This document shows, piece after piece, positions 33,701 to 44,290 of a stretch of DNA of 64,000 nt. The position numbers and the translations under genes are program-made. Position 1 is the first letter of the stretch; each line of letters begins with the position of its first letter. The notes beneath the pieces are model-generated. The model saw only the letters and a list, made by a program, of their open reading frames with translations, searched no databases and was not told the DNA's origin. Origin of the DNA: Aquanectria penicillioides (Eukaryota; Ascomycota; Sordariomycetes; Hypocreales; Nectriaceae); the NCBI GenBank assembly GCA_003415625.1, contig PYIU01000003.1:5394001-5458000 (forward strand), in the 5' to 3' direction.

Positions 33701-35093
33701 ACTCTTGTGCAGGCTTTTCTTGCGCAGGCTTCTCCTCCACAGGGTCTTCTCGCGCAGGCTTTTCTTGCACAGGGTCTTCTTGCACAGGGTTTTCTTGCAT
33801 AGGCTTCTCTTGCACCGACTTCTCTTGCACAAGCTTCTCTTCAATGGAGCTCTCTTGCGCCGGTTTCTCCTGTATTAGATTCTCTTGCATGGGATTCTCT
33901 TGCACGGGATTCTCTTGCACGGGATTCTCTTGCACGGGATTCTCTTGCACGGGATTCTCTTGCACGGGATTCTCTTGCACGGGATTCTCTTGCACGGGTT
34001 CTTTTTGAACTAGTTCCTCCTGCACAGGTTTGTCTTGCACAAGTTTATCTTGCACAGTATCTTTGGTGGCCAATGCAGCATTTGCCTGGTCTTCAACAGT
34101 TGGCTGTGTAGATTCACTGACAGATGACTTGACAGCATCATCGGTAGGTGCATTGGTGGAGGGGGCGGCAGAAATGGCATTATCCGGAGGGGGAGGAGGG
34201 GTGCGCTGTAGAGTGGAAGCTTCAGGTTCTGGTTCCACCTTGGTAGGTCCGTTGTGTAGCTGCTCTGCAGGTTGGGAGACGGATTTGTCAGGAGTGTCTT
34301 TTGGGCCCTTTGAAAAGAAATCCGAGACAGTGCTCTGGCGGAAATGCACAGGCTTGATGGAAGCGTGGTTTTGGTGGTTGCTGTCTAATGACGGCGCCAC
34401 AGGGTCAGATTTGGGAGCTGATTTTGTTGAGTGAGGCGAGGATGGATTTGACCAGCTGGGCTCGTGGAGCTCTGACTCATCTACATCAGAGTAGGATATA
34501 CCGACCTCGATGGTGTCTTGAACATCGTTGTCGTCATCCTCAAGGGCCTCGCGGTATGCCTTCATCTCACTCGACTTACGAGAGGGGTTTCTCCGACGTG
34601 TGGAAGGGGTGTCGGCACCCATGGAAGCGCCTCTCCTTTTTGCGTCAGTGCTGTAAAAGTCTTCAGTCTCAAAATTGACGTCGGACCTGCGTTTTCTCCC
34701 GCGGGCTGATGAGCTGGAGTTGGGGACGACGACATCGTCATCGATATGCTCAAAGGTGTAATCCACGCGAGCACGCTTCCGAAGACTGTGGCCACCCTTC
34801 TTGGGGCCATCTTCATCATCGTCAGCAATGGCGTAGTTGTCCATGGCTGAAGAGCGCTTCCTCAGATTGAGGCCGCGGCTGGGGCCCGGAGGGGAGAAAG
34901 TGAAAGCACGCTGGAGCGGTTTGCTGGAGCGTCGGCCACCACCGCTATGAGCGGACTGGGGCGTGGTATTTATGTGAGCGGCCACAGGGCTGGTAGATGA
35001 ATTGAGATCAAACGAGGCCTCTGATGCAGAGGGAGGAGACGCAGAGCCTCCCAAAGTACGACGGCGATGAGTTGTTCGGCGCGACCGGTCCAT
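30729..35093 (-). CDS. Large, probably nuclear protein with VQENP repeats and polyQ tail
   Basis: Exon 1 is 31130-35093 and exon 2 is 30729-31069 (60-nt intron), giving 1434 residues. I do not recognise a named family. The N-terminus (1-240) is Ser/Arg rich with many basic clusters (RKRSSAMD, LRKRARVDYTFEHIDDD). Residues about 343-580 are a degenerate pentapeptide repeat (PVQEN). A central conserved-looking block (about 760-900) contains WAHLTPYVIGEYVSYPEKKG, RRRYFKYRKLRDPEEYISAI and a helical stretch EILEAINVSLVQWQQEWTGL. RGRGRP and RGRRRK patches and acidic stretches follow. Across the splice junction runs MTKSEKMSASMKNRWANGNM, and the tail is polyQ/His. Basic-acidic composition and AT-hook-like patches suggest a chromatin or transcription cofactor; that is inference only. 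Confidence 0.85.
30820..30917 (-). repeat. CAG/CAA-type repeat encoding polyQ tail
   Basis: Imperfect trinucleotide repeat coding runs of 5-8 Gln broken by His and Leu in the last exon of the gene at 30729-35093. Confidence 0.9.
33355..34063 (-). repeat. 15-bp coding minisatellite (VQENP units)
   Basis: About 47 degenerate 15-nt units lie within one exon. From 33901 to 33990 the unit TGCACGGGATTCTCT is repeated six times without a mismatch, flanked by one-base and few-base variants. The unit length is a multiple of three, so copy-number change keeps the frame. Because the period is 15, several other frames also remain open across it and give spurious ORFs. Confidence 0.93.
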
Positions 35094-36457
35094 AGTCAGC
35101 CGGACTGGCTGAGGCTGGGAAGTACAGCAGCGACGTGTAGCGGCCAGCCGGGCCCGCGAGCAGCGTCATGCGATACAGTGACAAGGTGCGCACAAGAAGC
35201 CAATGATTGAGAAGGAAAGGAACAATGAAGTGACAGAGGGTAGAAGCTAGCCCGGGTGGAGGAGGGCTTGTGGTGGGAGTGTAAGAACAGACAAGAGGGC
35301 GAGGTGAGGCGTGTTTGAGTGAGCCAGGGCAGGGAAAGAATTTTGAAAGACGGGGGTTCAAATGCAGAGGCAAGGAGCAAGCGACAAAGAGCCGTTCATG
35401 CGGCGGAGGAAAGACCAGCCTCCGAAACAAGCCTGCGATGATGGCTGGCTTCAAATATCAGAGACGCGGTGATGGGCCGTCTCCTTTGCCTTGATGTGGT
35501 CGCCGTCGATTTTCTCGAGGTGTCGTGGTTCGAATAAGCCAAGGCCTGCCTCGCCGTATTAGCTGTCCGCGTTCTCGACCAATAGCCTGGGCCGGCTGGT
35601 ACGTACCGCTGGCACCTTCCCCCCGGCCAGAGCCCTTCTCCGGGGTTCCTCCGCCGGGCTACACTGGCCAATTAGGAGCGCCAGAGCGGGAAGATACGGG
35701 GCTAGCCCGTCTTGGGTCTGGCCCAACTGTTCCGCTGCATCTGACTGGGCGACGCGGCACTGTTGCTGGAACACAGCGCCTGTCCGGGCACCTATCCGCG
35801 CACCGAGTTACTGGCTATTTCTGGGCGGGCATCGCTGCAATGCATTGTGGTTTTGGGGGGGACGGGTGCTGGGACGACAGGTACAAGGCCGATACCTGAT
35901 GCATGTTTCACTTTAGGTGGCCCCTCCACGGTGGATAGATCGCCGTCGAGTACCGCTCCGGGTACCAACCCGCCGACATGTGAGCCTACGCAACCATTGA
36001 ACGCATCGACTTACAGTCAGATGTTCGGGTTTGAATACTTGCCTTGACGGCGTATGCATGCTTTTTCAATAGAGAGACCGATGCAATTCTTACCGGCCAT
36101 TCAGGGAACGCGGGCAAACGGCATGACTCTAGAAAATACTTGGCTCCATCTCGCGTTTTCTGTTTACATACTCATTCACTTCTTGGGGTACCCGGCACGT
36201 CCATGTATGCCGGCTGCCCCCCTTGTTCTGGCTCGCCCTGAAAGCTCCAACCATGTGTCCCTCCCTAAAAGCTCCCCTTCCCATGTTTAGGTAGTCCAAA
36301 CAGCCTTCTGACGGCTACCTTGCACTCCCAAGACTTTAACTTCCCTTCCTCCCAACAACGAAACCCCACCCCGAGTCAACTCCCTCTCATCAACTGCTAC
36401 TCCTGCAACAAACCCACCTATTTGCTGTCGTCGCCCGCCCCCGCGCCTTTTCCGACC
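35094..36457. promoter_or_regulatory. Divergent upstream region, repeat-protein gene / mtc1
   Basis: 1.36 kb between the two start codons. The mtc1 side has a pyrimidine- and CA-rich stretch immediately before the ATG, usual for fungal leaders. No TATA box or other gene is seen. Confidence 0.6.
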
Positions 36458-38045
36458 ATGGCTTCCAAGAAGACCAAGGCCGCAGCCGCAGCCGACGACA
36501 ACCTTGACGACCTCTTCTCTGGCATCACCCACGACACCAAGCCCAAGAAGCCCTCCAACCTCAAGTCCAAGCCCACCTCCGCCGCCTCCAAGGCCATTGC
36601 CGACCAAGACATTCTTGCCGATCTCGAGTCTGAGCTGGCCTCCGAACTGCCCTCCCGGCCTCATACTCCCCGGATCAAGGATGTCGCCGCCCGACGTTCC
36701 ACTGCCACGCCTCCTGCTGCCGACGACAGGGCCACCGCCAGTCGCAAGTCCACTGACAGTGCCAGAAGCCTGAGAACAACCTTGACCCCAAGTGCCACCA
36801 GCTCTGAGGCCCAGGAGCCTGAAAAGAAGACCGCTATCGAACCTGTCATTGAAGAGCCCGCCGCTCAGGCTGCTGCTGCTGGTGGATGGTGGGGTGGTAT
36901 TTTGTCCACGGCCTCCGCTGCGATGAAGCAGGCTGAAGCCGCCGTCACTCAGATCCAGCAGACCGATGAGGCCAAGAAGTGGGCGGAGCAGATCAATGGA
37001 TTCACAGGAATTGACGTTGACACTCTTCGAACCTATGGTACGTATCCTCGCTCCTCCACCTCATCATGACGACGCTTATCAAAATGTAGGTGACGAACTC
37101 CGCCATCGCGCCCTGCCCACTTTTACCAACATCCTTCACACCCTCGCTCCTCCGATTAGCTCCCATGAGCGTCTCCTTATCCACATTACTCACGATCTCG
37201 TCGGCTATCCTTCCCTCGATCCTCTCATTCACGCCGTCTTTGCTCGGGTCATGTCTCAAGTTGAGGGCGGTGACCTCCTCGTCATCCAGCGCGGCCAGGA
37301 GAGTAGCTCTCGTCGTAGCAATGATAGTGTTGCCGGTTGGCGCGATGGCCCATGGTGGAGGCAGGCCGACTCTCCGCGCGAGCTTGGCTTGATCAAGGGA
37401 CTTGCCGAGGGAACGAAGCTCTGCCGGGCCAGCGCCGAGTCGTACGCGAACGAATATTTTGCTGCCAACGGCGGAGTGGAGCTTGCCAAGGTCAGGGCCA
37501 CGGAGGATCTGAGCGAGTCCAACCCTGTTAGGACTTCTGACTTGTTCTTGTCCGTCCAAGCCATCAGTGTGGACGCTGACAAGACCTTGTTCGCCCGCAC
37601 TGCTTCTGCTGAGAAGGAGAAGGAGTCTGATGTGAAGGACCAGGACGGTAATGAGGAGCATATCTACTTTGCTGTGTTCATCCTGGACCCCGTCCATGAC
37701 ATCGAGTTTTCCACTTTGAGCCAGTCGGTTCCTGCCCGCTGGGTCCAATGGCTCGACGCCCCGACTCCCTTGACCCCTCGATCTGGCGATGAGGGCCAGG
37801 ATGGCCCCGAAAGCGTCGTTCCAGAGGAGATCAAGGACATCATTGAGGGCGGCGGTGTCGATCCCCGCGAATGGGTTGCTGAATGGCTGGAGGAACTTCT
37901 CGACCTCTCCGTCGGTATTGTCGCACAACGATATGTTGCCCGTCGCATGGGAGTTGGTGAGGGTGGCCTCGGCAAGGGCAAGCGAAGGGTGGAGGAGCTC
38001 ATTCAGGAGGGCGGCGGCGAGGCTGCCCGAGCCGGCGTCCTCTAA
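36458..38045 (+). CDS. mtc1: MTC1-like (maintenance of telomere capping protein 1)
   Basis: Exons are 36458-37037 and 37090-38045 (52-nt intron), giving 511 residues. The N-terminus is a disordered Lys/Ala/Pro region with the short motif DDNLDDLFSGI. An amphipathic segment follows (GGWWGGILSTASAAMKQAEA). The main folded part begins after the splice: DELRHRALPTFTNILHTLAP, then SSHERLLIHITHDLVGYPSL and VEGGDLLVIQRG, with ESNPVRTSDLFLSVQAI later. This is the fungal MTC1/DUF5427 pattern. In yeast MTC1 was found through genetic interaction with cdc13 telomere-capping mutants, and the protein is associated with membranes and vesicles, so a direct telomere role is unproven. The ATG chosen starts the conserved basic N-terminus. 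Confidence 0.88.
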
Positions 38046-38357
38046 CCGCTCTCTTCTGGTTGTAACCTGAGATTGTTGGATGGTGACAATGTGAGTCGGC
38101 GTTAAGGTTGGGCAACTGTCGATGTAATGTTGTTCCTCTTGGGGGCTTTCTGGAAAACCTCAAGGGGTTCTTTTTGAATATGGGCTACGTCATTGCTCTC
38201 TACATAGTGCTATAGTGTTAGGAACAAATCATACTTTGAAGATCACCAATGTTCTCATCTTGTCGTTGTCCATCCTGCTTCCTTCTACCTAGGCTAAACT
38301 CGTCCTTGTTAACCCCTTCGTTTGAGTGTGGCCTCATTGTGGCGTAATCCTAGCCAC
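38046..38357. other. Intergenic between convergent mtc1 and malic enzyme genes
   Basis: 312 nt of 3' flanking sequence. Nothing else is seen. Confidence 0.75.
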
Positions 38358-40374
38358 CTACATATTGCCATCTCGGTCAACAGTTCCCGCCCTCTTCAAT
38401 TCCCCCCTTGCTGCTCTCGTTGCTGTCTCCATCTCGACAAAGTTAAGTGGTCGATATACGGGATTCCACATCTGCTCACGAATCCACTCCTCTAGGTCCT
38501 CATCACTCTCTGGAATATCTTCCTCTATCGCCTCACCTTCTTCGATTGCCGTTTGGATCACGTTTCGAGCAATCCGGACGCTCACATCGTGGACGGAAGA
38601 CACATCCGGCAGTAATGGTGCTGTGGAATCCTTCAGTGCCGGACTCAATGCTGCGACACCCTCAACGGCTGAGACGAGCATGCGATCCGTCAAGTGTGCG
38701 GTACGGGCCAGCACACAACCTAAACCTATGCCAGGGAAGACGACGGAGTTGTTACATTCGGCTACGTCGATGGTAACATCCCCTCCTGAGTCCCCCCAGG
38801 GTCCAGTGACAGGGTCAAAGGGCGAACCAGTAGCTACGAGTGCCTTTCCGTTAGTCCAGTGAAGAATATCAACGGGTTTGGCTTCGTGGAGGCGTGTAGG
38901 ATTGGATAGAGGGAATATCATGGGCCGAGGGACATGTTCGACCATAGCTTTGACAACATCCTCTGTAAAGGCACCTGGAACTGTGGACGTTCCGATAAGG
39001 ACGTTGGGTTTGATGGCTTTGATGACAGATAACAAAGCAGTGTCCTTGTCCTCCCACTCAGATGCATCCTTGATGAAAGCCTTCTGAGCGTCTGAAGCTT
39101 CCGTGTTGGTTGTCAACAGACCAGGCTTGTCAATTAGCCTAATAGCCAGTTAGCCACGTCCGTCAACGATCGGAGGAACTTGACATACCATATTTGTTTT
39201 GACGCCTCCTCGTGAGTGATGCCGCCTTCTGCGGCGATTGCGTCTCGAACTTGGTCTGCAATGCCAACACCAGCACTGCCAGCACCAAAGACGATCATCC
39301 GGACATCTCGGAGCTTCTGGTTAGTGACGTGAAGTCCAGCGATGATGGCTGCAAGCGTAACGCAGCCAGTTCCTTGAACGTCGTCATTAAAGCAAGAGAA
39401 TTTTGGGCGATAGAGGTCGAGAATTCGCCTCGCTGCACGACAGTTAGTGGTGGAGACTGGCAACAAACCATGCGCAGAAGCCTACCGTTGTGTAATCCAA
39501 AATCCTCGAAGTGAATATATGCCTTTGGATACAATTTCCTTGCTGCGTTGACGAACGTATCGACAAACCTGTCGTATCTCTCGCCCCGAATGCGCTTCTC
39601 GCGGAGACCCAAGTAGAGGTCATCATTCAAGAGCCCTACGTTATCTGTACCACAATCCAGCACAACAGGCAAGGTACGATTTGGATGGAGACCGCCGCAC
39701 AATGTCGTCAAAACCAGCTTGGCAACGGAGATGAGGATGCCACCAGCGCCCTGGTCACCAATACCAAGGATTTCCTCCCCGTCTGCCCCGATGCTTAGCA
39801 AACGCCACGTCTGGGTTCCAAATGACTGACCGGTGACGACAATATAATCAATGTCTTCTGCCTTACCCCATTGAGCGAGGTCGTGGTATACTCGATCTGT
39901 ATCATTGATGTTCAAGAAACAGCCCTCTGGGCGTCTGAACAACCTCGAGTAGTTCTGAATCGCGTCGCCTTCGGTTGGGGTGTATATAATGCTCATCATC
40001 TCTCGGAGATGGAGTTGGAGGAGCTCCATCCGGTAAGCCCGGAACTTCAAAAGACTCGTAGATTACAATGCTACCTTGAAGAAAAGGACCTCATTTTGGT
40101 CCTTGAGAGAGGTCAAAAACGTATTTTTAGCCAGGTCGTCGGGACGGGTAGAGTATTGCTGGTAAGCGCGCTTGCATTGTTGTTCGAGCGTCTGGACTCC
40201 CTGGGGTAGTAAGCCAGTGAGGTTGAACTGTCGTCGTTCCTCGGGTGGGAATGCTGAACCCTTGTTGAGGTACGGACTGTTGAGAAGAGCAGCACCAGTG
40301 AGGGCACAGTCAATGGGACCGCTGGTACCGAGAGGCAGATTGCCAAACTTGGAGGAGGGCGTTTGAGGAGGCAT
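38358..40374 (-). CDS. mae1: NAD(P)-dependent malic enzyme
   Basis: Four exons: 40075-40374, 39486-40023, 39189-39432 and 38358-39138, with introns of 51, 53 and 50 nt; two contain CTAAC branch sites. The product is 620 residues. Malic enzyme decarboxylates L-malate to pyruvate with reduction of NAD(P). The malate-binding domain has the signature IIYTPTEGDAIQNYSR, VVTGQSFGTQTWRLL, GIGDQGAGGILISVAKL, VVLDCGTDNVGLLND and HFEDFGLHN with FNDDVQGTGCV. The nucleotide-binding domain has IVFGAGSAGVGIADQV. The C-terminal part has IFPLSNPT and ATGSPFDPV. The N-terminus (MPPQTPSSKFGNL) shows no strong mitochondrial presequence, so a cytosolic location is plausible. Coenzyme preference cannot be settled by eye. 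A (TGAG)n tract lies 47 nt upstream of the ATG. Confidence 0.95.
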
Positions 40375-42073
40375 GTCGATTGCGATGAAGAGCACGGCGT
40401 CGAGAACGGAGCAAGACAGTTGAGTGAGTGAGTGAGTGAGTGAGTGAGTGAGTGAGTGAGTGAGTGAGTGAGTGAGTGAGTGAGTGCACAGTCGCGGATT
40501 AGACGAGGATAATGACGCTCGTCTATGTAGCATTTGCCATTTCACGCAGGGTCCTTCTTATCAACAACATCACAGCGGGGTGGTATGTAAACAGGCTCTG
40601 CGTGGATGAGCTGATTATTGGTTGTTTGGCTAAACTAATAAATGACGTATTTGATGGCCCTGCAGCTGAGGCGTACGCTAACCTTGGAACGTCGGTTCCA
40701 CGCTCTGCATGCTGGAAACAGAAACAGTATTGGCTACACAATGCCATCTTCGGCGAGGAAGGGGCGCGATACACATCACGAGACGGGCCTGTGTCAGATG
40801 CAGTACATCGACCTCTCTATTTAAGAGCTGGGGATGTCGGAGCGCTTGGAGCCTCGCCCGTGTGGAAATGGTCCTAGAAATTGGACGAGACGGGCGTGGA
40901 CTATGATGGCCCATTTAGTCTTGCAGCTGTGTAAAACCAAGCACTCCCAAAGGAAGAACTCGAACCCTTCCAGCCTACTTCACACGAGCAGTACAAAACG
41001 CACGCACGAGGAAGACCTTCGCGAGGAAGACTCGTAGAATAGAGGAGTGGCTGGAGAGAGAAGGCTGCTGGTGTTGAGTGCCCATACGGGCGGAGCAGAG
41101 CGCGAAAGGCAATCGAGGAGACGGAAGGAAAAGACAATGAGAGGAAATGATACCTACGCCGATATTGAACGTAATCAGCATATCTTAGGAATTGACATCG
41201 CGTTCGTGACTGCACTCGCAGCGCAACAGATGCGCTCTCTCACGGCGAGAGCAGGTGGTTGGATTGAGCAGAGGAAGAAAATTCTCTGTGTAGTTGGATA
41301 AATGTGGAGGAAAATTGGTGTGGAGCACTCGGTGCCCCGCCAACTGCTGCGGTGGACGGTCATGGTTAGTCACCTGACCACGGAGTTCCCCTGACAGCCC
41401 ATGATAATACGAACGAAAACAAATTGAGCATCTCGCAGTTGGCGGGTTGCATAAAGTTCTTCATGACCCCTAATTCAGTGGTTTTTGTAAGCCAAAAATA
41501 AAGGACTAATGGTGTGGATTTTTTTTTTTGGACATGTTCCGAGCCAACTTTCAATAAGATCTGGCCGGGATATCCTCGTCTAAGCCAACTGGCTGATTTG
41601 CTGTGACCGTGGGACATTCTTGAACGCTGGTTGAAAAATGTATGTTAAAAGGAGAGAGCTCGTCTACGTTAAAGAATTATCCTACAAGAAACGGAGGGTG
41701 CAGATAATATTTAATGGTGTGGTCCCCAATTATGACCCAATTGCACAAATTCTTGCATAGACAACTGCCGATTCAATCTCGTCCATATACACCATGTACA
41801 CACCCAACAGAACACAACACGAATAGTTGAGAAAACCAACAACGCTGTAAATGCATTTACTAATTTAACCAAATTAAAATGACGTTTGGATTACGCAACA
41901 CATAGTTTAACATCATTCAATTGTATCCAACCTCGAGTCTAGAGTGTTATACCCTCTACTTGGATCCTATCTAGGTTATCGGTGGAATCATTTTGGTCAA
42001 TGCTCCTTGAAATACCCGCCATTCTAGTGCAATATCATAACTCTGCATGGCATCATGTTTATGCTCTTATATT
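40375..42073. other. Intergenic, malic enzyme promoter and MFS 3' flank
   Basis: 1.7 kb between two minus-strand genes. It contains the tetranucleotide tract at 40421-40486 and otherwise no recognised feature; the part from 41640 to 42000 is AT-rich. Confidence 0.65.
40421..40486. repeat. (TGAG)16 tetranucleotide microsatellite in malic enzyme leader
   Basis: 66 nt of perfect TGAG units, reading CTCA on the coding strand, starting 47 nt upstream of the malic enzyme ATG. It therefore sits in the 5' leader or core promoter. Confidence 0.95.
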
Positions 42074-43922
42074 TCAAACTCTCTCATGCATGGATGATTC
42101 AATTTCCTCTGCGTCTTGCTCGAGCTGCTTGACCTTGAGAGCATTGTTCTGCAACTCGAGTCCTAGGCCAACATCTCGTCTGGCCTCTTCTAGCATAATG
42201 GCATCCTCTTCGCCTGTATGGCTGCCAAAGATGCGGTCCATCTCCTCCAAGGTAGCACCCTTGGTCTCTGGGAGGTAGAAGTAAATCCAAACAATGCTGG
42301 CAGCTAGGAAGCCAGCAAAGAAGATGTAAGTTCCCCACTCAAGCGTGCTCAGCATGGAAGGAACATAGAAAGCAACCGCAAAGTTGTTGAGCTAGTTTTT
42401 GTCTGTTAGGAACCATAATTTAAACTTTTCAAGAGAGCAGATAGATATATTACTTACCCAGTTGCTAGAGGCGCCAATGGAAGAACCCTTAGATCGAATT
42501 GACAGCGGGAAAATCTCAGCCACAAGTGTCCAAGAAACAGGACCCCAGGTAGCACCGAAAGCTCCTACATAGATCCAGATGAAAGCGACAGTTGTCCAAG
42601 CAGCTGCCATGTGGGACTCCCAATCATGACGGAAGACGGCCACGAGGACTCCAGCGAGAACCATGGATATCAACATGACAACGGAGCCGACATAGAGCAT
42701 GGGCTTGCGACCCACTTTGTCAATAATGGCCATGGCAGGGAGAGTGCAGATAAAGAACACTACACCCATGACACCAGTGGACAACATGGCAAGAGTTCCT
42801 CCGGTCAAACCAATGCTCTGGAAAACGTTAGAAGCATAGTATATGATGGCATCGATACCAGACCACTGCTGCCAAAACATGACGAGCCACGCTGTTGCGA
42901 CTCGCTTGAGGTTATCCCAAGTTCGGAAGATGTTGTAATATTGAGCGAACTCTCTAACCCACATGTTACCCTGCTCCTTAGCAGCCAAGTTGGGGAATGC
43001 CTTGGCGAAAGAGCGTTGCTCGAAAAGGCACTCAGCCTTGATTTCCAGGTACTCGACCTGAATTCGTTCGTCATCTTCTTCAAGATTGCGGAGGTAGGCT
43101 AGGGTCTTGAGAGCCTCCTGATCACGTCCCTTCTTCACCAGCCACCTTGGCGAGAAAGGCAGCCACCAAATACCCAGGGCAAGAAGCACAGCAGGAATGC
43201 CCTGGATAATGGACGGCAACTGCCAGGCAAGGTTGCTCTGGGTCTCTCCAGTACCTCCGATGTAATTGCTGCCGTATCCGATCCAAAAGGCAAGCATCAT
43301 ACCCAAGATGGTACAGAACTGATAAAAGGAAACCAAGAAACCGCGGAGTTCCGGGGCGGAAAGCTCGGCGTTGTACAGAGGACTGGATAGTCACAGGTCA
43401 GTGGAAAGTGGAAGGAGAGCAGGAAAGGAAACCAACTAACCCAACACCGCTGAAAGTTCCCACACCAATTCCGGTGAAGAATCGACCAGCATAAAGCATG
43501 GAAGGGTTGTGGTAAGAAGCACCACAGTAGAGGTAGCTGCCCAAGATGACCCAACAGCATGCGGAAAACATGGTGTATTTTCGAGACATGACCTCGCCGA
43601 GGACACCGGCCGACAAGGAACCGAGGATACCACCGAGTTGAAGAATTGAAGTAAGCCAACCCGTGGCACTGGAAGAAGCAACCACAGATGGGAAATGGTC
43701 CTTGAAGCGGGTCATGACCAGGGACTGGCCCAGGACGCCCTGCTGGTAGCCATACTCAAAACCACCAAATCTTTCAATTGAGTTAGGAAAATATCGGAAC
43801 AAGAATCTGCCTGACACTTACGAGGCGAAGATGGCAATGACAATCAACTTGGGGTTGTTTGCAATGGTCTTCCATCGGTTCTTGTAAGCGAGCTTTACTC
43901 GCTCGTCTGCCGTTGACTCCAT
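42074..43922 (-). CDS. MFS sugar transporter, hexose-porter type
   Basis: Four exons: 43822-43922, 43441-43770, 42458-43382 and 42074-42391, with introns of 51, 58 and 66 nt, giving 557 residues. It is a plasma-membrane proton/sugar porter with about twelve membrane segments. Family signatures are FGGFEYGYQQGVLGQ in TM1, GRFFTGIGVG, PLYNAELSAPELRG after TM4, PFSPRWLVKKGR before the central loop, QQWSGIDAIIYYA in TM7, DKVGRKPML in the loop after TM8 and PETKGATLEEMDRIFG after TM12. The PESPRWL motif reads PFSPRWL, a small deviation seen in some fungal hexose porters. All four exons join in frame. Upstream are a TATA box and CreA-type sites, suggesting glucose repression. The substrate cannot be fixed from sequence; glucose or another monosaccharide is likely. 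Confidence 0.94.
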
Positions 43923-44060
43923 GGCGACGACTTGGAAACGGAAAATTGGGCAAGAAGAAGATGCACGGGGTTTGAAAACCAGGAGCTCAGGCCGTTGATC
44001 AAGACCGAACCATTTGATCTGGCACTGCATATACTACTGAGTGCAGATCCCTCTCCGCCC

Positions 44061-44067
44061 TTTTATA
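44061..44067 (-). promoter_or_regulatory. TATA box of MFS sugar transporter
   Basis: TATAAAA on the minus strand, 139 nt upstream of the start codon and followed by a GC-rich stretch. Confidence 0.65.
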
Positions 44068-44120
44068 CTCCCGTCACAGCATCTCTTCTGCCTGCGAGCT
44101 CTCCACAATTTTCAAAGACA

Positions 44121-44290
44121 CCCCCGGCTGGAGTATTCACCGGGGGAGTCCATTTACCAATCCGGGGACCCCAGACCGGAGACTCCAGGGAATATGATGT
44201 GGTGAGTTGCCGAACAGACCTCCCTTTGGTGGTTAGAATGGCTTTGTTCGGTACATTTGCCAGAATAGGCAACCTGAAGCACTCCCCGGG
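44121..44290 (-). promoter_or_regulatory. Cluster of CreA-type (SYGGRG) sites upstream of sugar transporter
   Basis: Four CCGGGG matches, in either orientation, lie at about 44121-44127, 44140-44146, 44162-44167 and 44284-44290, which is 200-370 nt upstream of the ATG. CreA/CRE1 binds 5'-SYGGRG-3', and paired sites are typical of carbon-catabolite-repressed promoters. Confidence 0.5.

Noticed and set aside
33297..33878. Plus-strand ORFs of His/Leu/Arg and Cys/Thr/Gly repeats
   Set aside because: They are alternative frames of the 15-bp minisatellite, open only because the period is a multiple of three.
37002..37928. 308-codon ORF antisense to mtc1 exon 2
   Set aside because: It lies wholly opposite a well-supported coding exon. 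Fungal codon bias commonly keeps one antisense frame open, and the product has no domain.
40921..41010. Possible tRNA T-arm (GGGTTCGAG on the minus strand)
   Set aside because: No acceptor, D-arm or anticodon stem can be formed around it.
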